DNA from: an uncultured Bacilli bacterium
GTDB taxonomy: Bacteria > Bacillota_I > Bacilli_A > RF39 > UBA660
Reading direction: 5' to 3'
Length of the DNA stretch: 64,000 nucleotides
Assembly: GCA_934095845.1 (NCBI GenBank)
Contig: CAKOKS010000003.1
Span: 12,399 to 76,398, forward strand
In this document: positions 52,449 through 60,659 of the stretch, one piece after another
Position numbering within the stretch: the first letter of the stretch is position 1
Layout of the letters: every line of letters begins with the position of its first letter
Notes under the pieces: model-generated
The model's database searches: none
What the model was told of the DNA's origin: nothing
Seen by the model: only the letters and a program-made list of their open reading frames with translations
Translations under genes and position numbers: made by a program

Positions 52449-54014
52449 ATGAAAAATATTAATAATGTAACAAACATTTTAAAATTTTATGTTAAAGCAA
52501 ATAAACTAAAAACAACTAGACAAAATAAAGTAGTTAATAGAAGTGTAGCTGACAATATCTATATGTCAATTATATTAGCTGTAGGATTTTTTTCGGAGTT
52601 TAAACAATTTGGTAATTTAACAGAAGTTATTGAAATGCTTATTTTAAGTAATTTAAATGAAGATGATATTAAAACTTTAAATGATTATCAAGAACTATCT
52701 AAATTATTAATAGACTATAGACTTGATATGGGAGCAAGTGCTAACTTAGCTAACAAATGTAAAGAATTAAATAACCGTTTATCTAAAATTATGGAGGATG
52801 TTTCTTTATCTAAGGAAGAAAAATTAAATGAGATAATAAAAGTTTTAAGTTCAGTAAAAGATAAAGATTATACTAGTTATAAAGATATAGCTTGTTTCTA
52901 TATGGAAAATTATAAATTAACAAATATAATTAGAAGTGGATGGGATGATAAACACTGGAATGTATCAGAAAAAGATATTAGAGTCGAAAGAATATCTGAT
53001 CATATTGTTAGCACTTTAGCATTAGTAATGGCATTTAAAAGTGAATTAAATTATAATCTTGATTATGATAAAATATTTAAAACTTTAGCAATTCATGAAA
53101 TAGGTGAAACTGTTATTGGTGATATTACGCCATTTGATAATATGACTAAAGAAGAAAAAAAAGCATATGAACATAAAGCAATGGAAACTGTTTTAGGTGG
53201 TCTTTATAAAAAAGATGAATTACTTCAAAATTTATTTGATTTTGATGATCTAAAAACAGAAGAAGATTTATTTTCTCATTATATAGATAAAATAGAAGCT
53301 GACTTACAGTCTAAAGTATATCAAGATAATCATCAACAACGTTCTTTAACTGATCAAGAAAATAACTGTGTATTTAAGTCAAAAAAGGTTCAAGATATGA
53401 TTTTCTCTGGACTTGCTAAAACAGCATTTGATGTTTGGTATTGTTATGATATATCAATCTATGAAGATGAAAGATTTGTTGCCTTTAAAGATTTATTAAA
53501 ATTAGCTAAAAGTAACAATTTATTTAATTTAGATAAAAATGTTATTAATGAAGATATAGATCTTACTAAAGAAGAATCTTATATTCTTGAATCAAAAATA
53601 GTATCTGCTATAAATACTTTTAAACAAGATAAAGGAGTAGAATCAATTTTATTATCTACTAAACAAAATGACGAATCAGGAATAATTTATATAACTATTC
53701 TTTATAACACTACTATAGTTGATAATGAATTAATTGAATTCTTTAATAGACATTTTAATGAACAAAATAGTAAAGTTAAAATTATTGTAAGAGGAGATAA
53801 TACTTATAGATATTTAATTCTAAGAGATCATCCAATGGAATATGAAAAATATGAAGAATTAATGGAATCAACAGTTGTATATGATAAATGTGGTTTAACG
53901 ACTTTAAGAAAAGAAAGAGCAAATGCATTTTATACTGGACATGAAAAACGAGTATTTGATGTTGTTACATATAATTCTCCAATAATTGAAAAAGTATTAA
54001 AAAGATATGAGTAA
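52449..54014 (+). CDS. YfbR-like HD phosphohydrolase with extra domains
   Basis: 521 residues; YfbR itself is ~200. An N-terminal helical region (~1-150) is followed by an HD-type core at ~160-290, with RVERISDHIVSTLALVMAF and LAIHEIGETVIGDITPFD. The family's HD pair is His-Glu here, the preceding His (SDH) and the distal GD are kept, and DKIEADLQ gives the later Asp. The last ~200 residues have no recognised domain. YfbR-type enzymes hydrolyse deoxynucleoside 5'-monophosphates; the Asp-to-Glu change could alter metal use, so activity is uncertain. AGGTGA precedes the ATG. Confidence 0.7.
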   Translation: MKNINNVTNILKFYVKANKLKTTRQNKVVNRSVADNIYMSIILAVGFFSEFKQFGNLTEVIEMLILSNLNEDDIKTLNDYQELSKLLIDYRLDMGASANLANKCKELNNRLSKIMEDVSLSKEEKLNEIIKVLSSVKDKDYTSYKDIACFYMENYKLTNIIRSGWDDKHWNVSEKDIRVERISDHIVSTLALVMAFKSELNYNLDYDKIFKTLAIHEIGETVIGDITPFDNMTKEEKKAYEHKAMETVLGGLYKKDELLQNLFDFDDLKTEEDLFSHYIDKIEADLQSKVYQDNHQQRSLTDQENNCVFKSKKVQDMIFSGLAKTAFDVWYCYDISIYEDERFVAFKDLLKLAKSNNLFNLDKNVINEDIDLTKEESYILESKIVSAINTFKQDKGVESILLSTKQNDESGIIYITILYNTTIVDNELIEFFNRHFNEQNSKVKIIVRGDNTYRYLILRDHPMEYEKYEELMESTVVYDKCGLTTLRKERANAFYTGHEKRVFDVVTYNSPIIEKVLKRYE

Positions 54015-54090
54015 AGTTATTGTAAAAAGATTATTAAAAAAAGTAAATTTATAAATAATATGTTATTCTTATAATGTGAGGAGAGATATT

Positions 54091-54546
54091 ATGAAAAAAA
54101 TACTTTTATCTATTATAGCTTTTGTTTCTATTTTTACATTAACTGGATGTGGAAATAAAACAGCAATTACAGAAGAAACATTTACTAAAAAAGCACAAGA
54201 ACTTGGATTTGAAATTTATGATGTATCTAGTCAATATAGTTCTTATGGATATGTTAAAAGTGCAACAGTTGCAAAATCTGGATCTTGGCAACTAGAATTT
54301 TATGAATTAGACTCAAAAGACAAAGCTAAATCGATGTTTGAAACAAATAAGAAGAACTTTGAAAGTCAAAAAGGAAGTACAAATACAAGTAATTCTAAAA
54401 CAATTGGTAACTATTCTACATTTACATTAAATACCAATGAAACTTATATGCATTTATGTAGAATTGATACAACATTCTTATATGTAAAAGTTCCAAAAGA
54501 AAATAAAGATGATGCAAAAAAACTAATGGATGCAATTGGTTACTAA
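54091..54546 (+). CDS. Lipoprotein of unknown function
   Basis: 151 residues from ATG 54091. Signal peptide with lipobox LTGC (Cys near residue 20), so the mature protein is lipid-anchored. It contains two segments of mixed alpha/beta character (FTKKAQELGFEIYDVSSQ, then WQLEFYELDSKDKAKSMFE) but no recognised family. GAGGAG precedes the start; an in-frame GTG at 54076 would lie within it. Monocistronic by the terminator after it. Confidence 0.75.
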   Translation: MKKILLSIIAFVSIFTLTGCGNKTAITEETFTKKAQELGFEIYDVSSQYSSYGYVKSATVAKSGSWQLEFYELDSKDKAKSMFETNKKNFESQKGSTNTSNSKTIGNYSTFTLNTNETYMHLCRIDTTFLYVKVPKENKDDAKKLMDAIGY

Positions 54547-54572
54547 AATGGATATAAAAATCCATTTTTTTT
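54545..54572 (+). terminator. Rho-independent terminator
   Basis: AAAATGGAT / ATCCATTTT stem with a 6-base loop and T run, separating the lipoprotein gene from the radical SAM operon. Confidence 0.85.
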
Positions 54573-54627
54573 TGATATAATTTTATTGGTTATAAGTTTT
54601 TACTTTAAATATGAAAGAGGTATTATT

Positions 54628-56562
54628 ATGCATAAGAAAAATTTTTTATTATTGCTAATTTTGTTGTTAACACCTAGTATAGTTTTAGCTAGTGGAAGTG
54701 CTTTTACTGCTCGTGAAGCAATATTTATTGAACTTTTTACAACAATACATATGAGTATATTTGTTCTTTATCCAATTTCTAATTTGCTTTCTAGTGAAAA
54801 ACCAAGTAAATTATTTTGGAAATTGTTTATTATTCGTGCATGTATATTATTAATTGGAAATACTATTTCACCTAGTATTGCATTTGTAGATTTTATTTTA
54901 ATATTTATTGGAGCTTTTTTAGTTGTTCCTATACTCGGAGCTATACTTCATAAAAATCCTTATAAAAGAAATACAGTAAATATAACTACAACTGGAACAA
55001 GATCGTTTACAAAAACTGGAGTACTTTTAAAATGTGCTAGCTGTAATACAGACTTGGATGTTGAAGATAAATTTTGTCCAAACTGTGGAATGGCTATTGA
55101 AGGGGATAACATAGTTGTAGTTGATAATTCAAAAGACGTAGTTGCTCCAAATAACTTTGATCCTATGTTTGATTTACCAGAAGAACAAATGATAGATAGT
55201 TACATTTTAAGCCAAATGAATAATTTAAAAATAGATGTTAATGAAAAAAAGATACCGATATCAGCATTAAAAAGAAAAAATATTATGTTTATAATTTTAG
55301 CAGTTTTAATGTTTGCATTTTTATCAATGATATTTTTCCATTTAAGTTTAGTTTTTTATTTTATTGGTTTAATCATTTTATTTGTATTTTATAAACAAAC
55401 AAAGAAATATAGTTTACTTAAGTTTATAAAAAAAGAAGTTAAAGCAAGACCTGAAGAAGATATTGATAAAATTATTTTAAGTGTTTCTTCTACATTTACA
55501 GAAGATACTTCTAAAAGAGTATTTATTTTATCTACTGTTATTTCAATTATTTTACCTTTTATTATTTTCTTTAACCCTCATATTTTATATGAAACTAATA
55601 AAGATGGAGCAGTTGTTAGATTTTATACAGTAGGTATAACTAATTTTACAAAAGTAACAATACCTGATACACACAAAGGATTAAAGGTTATAGGTATTCG
55701 TGGACAAGTATTTAAAAATATGTATTTTTTAAAAAGCGTAAAATTGCCAGATTCAATTGAAGAAATTCGTGGACAAGCTTTTGAAAATGATTCATCACTT
55801 GAAAGTATAAATATACCAACTAGTTTAACTTATCTTGGAGGTTCAAGTTTTAAAGGTTGTAAATCTCTTAAAGAAGTTACTTTACCAGATACTCTTGAAT
55901 TTATTGGAGGAGAAGCATTTAAAGATGCAGTATCTCTTGAATCAATTAATATACCAGAAAGTGTTACAGAAATTAGAGGAAATACTTTTGAAAATGACAA
56001 ATCTTTAAAAAGTATAAATATACCTGATTCAATAACTAGAATAGGTGGACATGCTTTCTATGGATGTTCATCATTAAGTGAAGTTAAAATAAATGAAACA
56101 AGTAAACTAAAAGAAATAGGTTCATCTGCTTTTAGAAAATGTAGTGGCTTAAGTGAAGTAACAATTCCTTCTATAACTTCCGTAAATAGTCGTGCTTTTA
56201 AAGAAAGTCCAACTAAAGTAAAAAAATTTGGTGAAGTAGATTATGGTTCATTAATTAACAGAGAATATTTTAAAAATACCTCTTTTGAATATTTAAGAGT
56301 AGGTGAAACAGAAAAAATAAGTAAATATATTGATTCGGTAGCTAAAGAAATTGATGCTGAAATCACTTTAAAAAGTATAAATGTAACAGCGAATGGAAAT
56401 GAATTTATTCTTCAATATAAAGATAAAAATAAAACAAAAGAATTTAAGTTAAATAAAGACAATTCCTTATTTAAAGCAAATGATGATATAGCTATAGAAG
56501 TATCAGCCAGTTATGTTTTTAGTAGCTCATCAAGCATTTCTTTAAATACATATTATAATTAA
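54628..56562 (+). CDS. Membrane protein with zinc ribbon and BspA-type leucine-rich repeats
   Basis: 644 residues from ATG 54628 (AGAGG upstream; the longer frame from 54586 is unsupported). Signal/first helix at ~3-22, three further helices (~28-107), a cytoplasmic-type zinc ribbon CASC...CPNCG (~136-154), two helices (~212-250), one more (~298-316), then ~335-540 with at least six BspA-like LRR_5 repeats of the type SLESINIPxSVTEIRGxxF, and a ~100-residue tail. LRR_5 modules bind proteins or other partners outside the cell. The stop overlaps the radical SAM start by one base (TAATG), so it is translationally coupled, and it is the first gene of a four-gene unit. Role inferred: membrane scaffold or receptor of the maturation system. 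Confidence 0.8.
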   Translation: MHKKNFLLLLILLLTPSIVLASGSAFTAREAIFIELFTTIHMSIFVLYPISNLLSSEKPSKLFWKLFIIRACILLIGNTISPSIAFVDFILIFIGAFLVVPILGAILHKNPYKRNTVNITTTGTRSFTKTGVLLKCASCNTDLDVEDKFCPNCGMAIEGDNIVVVDNSKDVVAPNNFDPMFDLPEEQMIDSYILSQMNNLKIDVNEKKIPISALKRKNIMFIILAVLMFAFLSMIFFHLSLVFYFIGLIILFVFYKQTKKYSLLKFIKKEVKARPEEDIDKIILSVSSTFTEDTSKRVFILSTVISIILPFIIFFNPHILYETNKDGAVVRFYTVGITNFTKVTIPDTHKGLKVIGIRGQVFKNMYFLKSVKLPDSIEEIRGQAFENDSSLESINIPTSLTYLGGSSFKGCKSLKEVTLPDTLEFIGGEAFKDAVSLESINIPESVTEIRGNTFENDKSLKSINIPDSITRIGGHAFYGCSSLSEVKINETSKLKEIGSSAFRKCSGLSEVTIPSITSVNSRAFKESPTKVKKFGEVDYGSLINREYFKNTSFEYLRVGETEKISKYIDSVAKEIDAEITLKSINVTANGNEFILQYKDKNKTKEFKLNKDNSLFKANDDIAIEVSASYVFSSSSSISLNTYYN

Positions 56563-58292
56563 TGGGTTATAAATTTATACATTTATTATATGTCCCAACA
56601 CTGGCTTGTAATATGGGATGTAAATATTGTTATTTAGAAGATAATACTAATGAAGAAAAAACTGAACATAAACCATTAGATACTTTAAAATATGCAGTAG
56701 ATAAATTTAAAAGCAGTAATGTTATTCCATTTAATATATCTTTACACGGTGGAGAAGTAACAACTCTTTCAAAGGAAGATTTTTATTCTTTAATTGAATA
56801 TATTGATTCTTATTATAAAAATAATAAAGACTTAATAGAAAGTGGAAACTTTAAAATAGGGTATCCACATATAAAAACAAATCTTTATAATTTAGATAAA
56901 CAATTAGATACAATAAAAAAATTCAATGTAAGTATTTCAGGTAGTTTAGATTTACCTTTATCTTTACATAAAGAATATCGTGTAACAAAAGGTAATAAAG
57001 AAACTTTAAGCAAAATACTTGAAAACATAAAATTACTAGAAAATTTACCAAATAGAAAAAAAGTATCTGCTACTATATTTAAAGAACATTATGAACATAT
57101 AGATGAAATTATTGAAGATATAAAATACTTAGATAAAGAGACCTGTTTAGATATGAATGATTTTAACTTTATGATAGGTTTTGATTATAATTCATGTGGT
57201 TTACTTCATCATTTAACAGAAGATGAACAAGTTGATTTTTATAATAAAATGCATGAAGCTTTTGAAGGTTCTAATTTAGAAAAAGGATTAAATGGACCTT
57301 GGTTTGCTGAATTTGGTCCAGGATATTGTACCAACTGTGATAACTGTGGTGAAAAGTTTTTCTTACTTGAAGTTAATGGAGATATTTATTCATGTGTTAG
57401 AGGTCAAAAAAATAAAGATTATTATTATGGTAATATATATAATGATTCAGTTGAAACGATTTTAAATAATGCTAAAACTAAAATATTTAAAAATCACAAC
57501 AAAAGAGAATTTAATGATGAATGTTCAAAATGTGGATATTTATATTTATGTAAAACAGGATGTCCTTTTGTAAAAAATGTTTATAAAGAGAATAAGAGTT
57601 ATACTTGTAAACTTCAACAAAAAATGTATGCTGACTTAAATTATGAAAAAGATGAATTTAATGAAGAAACAGTATATAATTATTTAAATAAAATGCGAGT
57701 ATGTGATTTAAGTAAATATATACCAACTAATGAATTTGAAAATAGTTTAGAAAATTTAATAAAGAAAGATGAAAGATTAAAATATATTTATTCTGATTCA
57801 GTATTTATTCTTAATGTTGATGGATGTGACTATAATTTAAGTAGTCAAATACTTAATAATTCAAGAGATATAGTGTATATAACAAAAATCTCTAAAGTAA
57901 AAATTTATATGAAGAAACATATGATTAATGAAGAATGCGATTATCCTGAAAATAATGCCTTATATATAATGATTTTAAGTGGTAATTTAGTTACATATGG
58001 TGATGAAGGTAGAGAAAAACAAAGACATGTAAATACAACTCAAATTTATAAAGGTGTACTTGATAATAGTTTAAGTGATAAAGATGATTATTATATGTAT
58101 GATATAAGTTCAATAATTCATGAATATAAAAACAATTATTCAAATACTTCACCAAATAACATTTTCTTTACAACAACTTCTTTAAGAGAATATCATTACT
58201 TAAAACAAAAAAATAATGCTTATTATCATTTAGAAGCAATTAATTTACCATTTCAAAATATAGAATTTATGTATATAGATGAGGAGATATAA
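56562..58292 (+). CDS. Radical SAM/SPASM peptide-maturase-like enzyme
   Basis: 576 residues. The radical SAM cluster motif Cys16-x3-Cys20-x2-Cys23 (ACNMGCKYCYLE), the SAM-binding LHGGE (~67) and the ISGSLDLP strand mark the TIM-barrel core. Residues ~255-340 form a SPASM domain holding auxiliary clusters (GYCTNCDNCG, YSCVRGQ and CSKCGYLYLCKTGCPF). The last ~220 residues have no recognised domain and contain few Cys. SPASM enzymes modify peptide or protein substrates (thioether, C-C or C-O links, Ser/Cys oxidation to formylglycine). Coupling to the next gene, with only one base between, makes that protein the leading substrate candidate. Confidence 0.88.
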   Translation: MGYKFIHLLYVPTLACNMGCKYCYLEDNTNEEKTEHKPLDTLKYAVDKFKSSNVIPFNISLHGGEVTTLSKEDFYSLIEYIDSYYKNNKDLIESGNFKIGYPHIKTNLYNLDKQLDTIKKFNVSISGSLDLPLSLHKEYRVTKGNKETLSKILENIKLLENLPNRKKVSATIFKEHYEHIDEIIEDIKYLDKETCLDMNDFNFMIGFDYNSCGLLHHLTEDEQVDFYNKMHEAFEGSNLEKGLNGPWFAEFGPGYCTNCDNCGEKFFLLEVNGDIYSCVRGQKNKDYYYGNIYNDSVETILNNAKTKIFKNHNKREFNDECSKCGYLYLCKTGCPFVKNVYKENKSYTCKLQQKMYADLNYEKDEFNEETVYNYLNKMRVCDLSKYIPTNEFENSLENLIKKDERLKYIYSDSVFILNVDGCDYNLSSQILNNSRDIVYITKISKVKIYMKKHMINEECDYPENNALYIMILSGNLVTYGDEGREKQRHVNTTQIYKGVLDNSLSDKDDYYMYDISSIIHEYKNNYSNTSPNNIFFTTTSLREYHYLKQKNNAYYHLEAINLPFQNIEFMYIDEEI

Positions 58293-58293
58293 T

Positions 58294-58647
58294 ATGAACG
58301 AAGAAGTAAAAAGTTATGAAGGTTTAATAAGAAAAAAAAGATGTATAGAATTAACTAAATATTATGAACTAGGAAATAAAGAACTAGATCAAATATATGA
58401 ATTTTTAAAAACTAAAAAAGATGGAGTTATTACTGGAGGATTAGAAAATTTAATTTTAAGCAATAAAGGTGAAGAAAATATTATCATTGCTTGTAAAAAA
58501 ATATCATATACAATAGATGGAATTGTTATAAGCAATAAAGTATTTAAACTTATACCTCATTATACACCGTCATCCGGAGGTTATAGTGGTGGATCTAGTT
58601 CAAATAATAATAACAACAATAACAATAATAACAACAATAATAATTAG
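58294..58647 (+). CDS. Small protein with Gly/Ser and poly-Asn tail, candidate radical SAM substrate
   Basis: 117 residues from ATG 58294 (GAGGAGA upstream). Residues 1-87 look folded (SYEGLIRKKRCIELTKYYEL, then IIIACKKISYTIDG). From Pro88 the sequence is PHYTPSSGGYSGGSSS followed by exactly 14 Asn (104-117). The Asn run uses nine AAT and five AAC codons in mixed order, so selection on the amino acids is more likely than recent triplet slippage. The tail has no Cys or Lys. Leader-plus-modifiable-tail architecture next to a SPASM enzyme suggests a RiPP-like precursor; alternatively a non-peptide structural role. No known precursor family was recognised. Confidence 0.65.
   Translation: MNEEVKSYEGLIRKKRCIELTKYYELGNKELDQIYEFLKTKKDGVITGGLENLILSNKGEENIIIACKKISYTIDGIVISNKVFKLIPHYTPSSGGYSGGSSSNNNNNNNNNNNNNN
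58599..58644 (+). repeat. AAT/AAC trinucleotide tract (poly-Asn)
   Basis: Fourteen consecutive Asn codons, AAT and AAC interspersed, ending at the TAG stop of the small protein gene. Confidence 0.85.
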
Positions 58648-58657
58648 GAGGTAAATT

Positions 58658-59671
58658 ATGTCTTTTATAGTTGATGAAGCTCATAAGAAACAACTTAATA
58701 AATATAAAATTAATATTGAAACAACTTATATTTCAGAAAATAAGTTGTTAGTAAGAAACACGAATAACTCTAATAATGATGATATTATAAATGGAATTAG
58801 AATAAAAAAAGATTATTATTTAAAAGATAAATTAATTCATACAGAAACTAAATTTGATTCAAGAATAAACTATACTTTTATATCTAAAGATTTACTTAAG
58901 AAAAATTTTAAATGTGTTAACTGTGGAATGTCTTCTGATTTAAATACTTTTATAGATGGATGTCCATATTGTGGAACTAATTATAATTTGGAATATAATC
59001 AAAAAGACTTAGGTAGTAAATACCATTATGACTTAGTTTTAAAAAGTAATTTATATAGAATGATTACTGGAATTGTAGATTTAGTAATAAGTATACTTTT
59101 AGCTTTCTTATATATTAAAAATACATCAAGAACATTTAACTCTTATGATATATCAAAAGTATTTATATATGGTTTTATTCTTTCTTTAATTTTATATTAT
59201 GTTTTCTATTTATTAGATGCTTATGTAGTTCTCGGACCAATAAGAAGATATAAAGAAATAGGAAATAAAAAACAAGAAGAATTTTGGAATTCTACAAAAA
59301 TAGATAAAACAGTTTTCTTTAATAATTTAAATTATGAAATAAAAAAGAAATATTATAATACAGAAAATACAATTGATTATGATATTTTAGATTATGATAA
59401 ATTTATTAATTATGAAAAAGATAATAAATTACATGTTAAAGTAAAAGTATATTTAAGAGTTGTTTATTATATAAATGGAAAAATAAAAGCAAAATATATT
59501 CAAGATGAATTTACTCTTGTAAGACATAATGAAGAACTTGAGAATATTAATCCAGGAACAAATATGATTAGATGTACTCATTGTGGTTCAACTTTAAATG
59601 TAAATGATGATGCATGTGCTTATTGTGGAAATAAGATAAAATACTACCAAGAATGGATACTCGAAAAGTAA
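58658..59671 (+). CDS. Membrane protein with two zinc ribbons
   Basis: 337 residues. Zinc ribbon 1 (CVNC ... CPYCG, residues ~86-107) precedes two transmembrane helices (~135-155 and ~170-190), and zinc ribbon 2 (CTHC ... CAYCG, ~308-326) lies near the C-terminus; all ribbons would face the cytoplasm. The N-terminal ~80 and the ~190-300 stretches are charged and unassigned. AGGAGG lies ten bases after the small protein gene, in one operon with the radical SAM gene. A cytoplasmic-facing adaptor or export partner is a guess; no family recognised. Confidence 0.68.
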   Translation: MSFIVDEAHKKQLNKYKINIETTYISENKLLVRNTNNSNNDDIINGIRIKKDYYLKDKLIHTETKFDSRINYTFISKDLLKKNFKCVNCGMSSDLNTFIDGCPYCGTNYNLEYNQKDLGSKYHYDLVLKSNLYRMITGIVDLVISILLAFLYIKNTSRTFNSYDISKVFIYGFILSLILYYVFYLLDAYVVLGPIRRYKEIGNKKQEEFWNSTKIDKTVFFNNLNYEIKKKYYNTENTIDYDILDYDKFINYEKDNKLHVKVKVYLRVVYYINGKIKAKYIQDEFTLVRHNEELENINPGTNMIRCTHCGSTLNVNDDACAYCGNKIKYYQEWILEK

Positions 59672-59690
59672 CAATTTGTTACTTTTTTTA
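59664..59690 (+). terminator. Terminator of the radical SAM operon
   Basis: AAAAGTAACAA / TTGTTACTTTT stem overlapping the stop codon, followed by T. Confidence 0.85.
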
Positions 59691-59773
59691 TGAAATAATA
59701 TTTTTTAAGCTATCTATAAATCTTTTAACTACAATAATAATTTTGTATATCATAAAATATATTAGGTGGTTAA

Positions 59774-59872
59774 ATAAAAATAATTGATGATTTAACTGTT
59801 GTTGTATACACAAGTGATGAGTTAAATACATCTTTTGAAATAATAGAAAATTGGATCGAAAGGCTTAAATAA
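59774..59872 (+). pseudogene. Remnant of a serine hydrolase C-terminus
   Basis: An open stretch of 32 codons without a start codon (preceded by TAA) reads as DDLTVVVYTSDELNTSFEII, ending WIERLK. This resembles the last strand and helix of class C beta-lactamase-like serine hydrolases. It is probably a leftover 3' end. The rest of the 59672-59902 gap holds two terminators and A/T-rich DNA. Confidence 0.4.
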
Positions 59873-59873
59873 T

Positions 59874-59904
59874 AAAAACTGATAATTAATTTTATCAGTT
59901 TTTT
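59874..59904. terminator. Bidirectional terminator
   Basis: AAAAACTGATAA / TTATCAGTTTTT stem (12 bp, 6-base loop), serving the remnant's side and the XRE gene on the minus strand. Confidence 0.85.
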
Positions 59905-60136
59905 AATCTTCTCTAAAAAATTCTTTTATTTCCACATTGAGTATTAAAGCCATTCTCCATAAGGTTCCTAATGAAAATGTTTGATGATTTTTACTTTCAA
60001 TATTTGAAATAAATTGAGTAGAATAATTTAGTTTTTCAGCAAATTGTTCTTGAGTTAATCCTCTTTCTTTTCTTAATCTTTTTACATTTTTGCTAACAAG
60101 TTCATAGACAAAATCTTCACTATTTCTATCAAACAA
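59903..60136 (-). CDS. XRE-family helix-turn-helix regulator
   Basis: 77 residues, essentially a Cro/C1 HTH (KNVKRLRKERGLTQEQFAEK then TQFISNIESKNHQTFSLGTL). The start is TTG at 60136, preceded by a GGTGGTGATG ribosome binding site; no ATG is in frame upstream. It is divergent from the zinc-ribbon/Ltp genes with 148 bases between, and a small palindrome overlapping their -35 region is a candidate operator, suggesting it represses them or itself. Confidence 0.82.
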   Translation of the reverse strand: MFDRNSEDFVYELVSKNVKRLRKERGLTQEQFAEKLNYSTQFISNIESKNHQTFSLGTLWRMALILNVEIKEFFRED

Positions 60137-60191
60137 TTCTCATCACCACCATATCTAACATAATTTTCTCATTTTTTTTAAAAAATATACC

Positions 60192-60220
60192 TACTCGAAT
60201 AGAGTAAGTTGTGTTATAAT
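60192..60220 (+). promoter_or_regulatory. Promoter with operator-like inverted repeat
   Basis: TACTC / GAGTA inverted repeat (60192-60196, 60202-60206) covers the -35 position 17 bases before TATAAT (60215-60220). Probable binding site of the divergent XRE regulator. Confidence 0.55.
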
Positions 60221-60284
60221 ATAATTAAAGATAAATTCTTCATTTTATCTTTAATTAGAAAATGTCAGTAAAGGAGGTAAAAAT

Positions 60285-60641
60285 ATGAATTCAGAAATGA
60301 TTTTTTGTGAACATTGCGGAAACAAAGTTTATGTTGATGCAGTAATTTGTCCTAGTTGTGGATATCAATTAAAACAACTAAAACCAAATATTAATGAGGA
60401 TAAGCCACAAATCATTATCAATAATATTAATCAAAACAATAATAATGTAGGTTTAAAAAAGTGTGATAAATGGGTTGCTTTCATTTTATGTTTGCTTTTA
60501 GGATTTGCTGGAATTCACAAATTTTATGAAGGCAAAGCTGGTGTTGGAATAATTTACTTGTTTACAGCAGGAATATTTGGAGTAGGAGTAATAATAGACT
60601 TAATAGTTATATTATGTAAGCCGAATCCATACTATGTTTAA
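60285..60641 (+). CDS. Zinc-ribbon/TM2-domain membrane protein
   Basis: 118 residues. N-terminal zinc ribbon Cys8, Cys11, Cys22, Cys25, an Asn/Gln-rich linker, and a TM2 domain (two helices, residues ~64-115, with the family turn GFAGIHKFYEGKAGVG). TM2 proteins are small membrane proteins of uncertain function. AAAGGAGG precedes the ATG. The next gene has the same N-terminal zinc ribbon, 18 bases away, so the two likely form one operon. Confidence 0.82.
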   Translation: MNSEMIFCEHCGNKVYVDAVICPSCGYQLKQLKPNINEDKPQIIINNINQNNNNVGLKKCDKWVAFILCLLLGFAGIHKFYEGKAGVGIIYLFTAGIFGVGVIIDLIVILCKPNPYYV

Positions 60642-60659
60642 TTAATAGGAGAGGTATAT

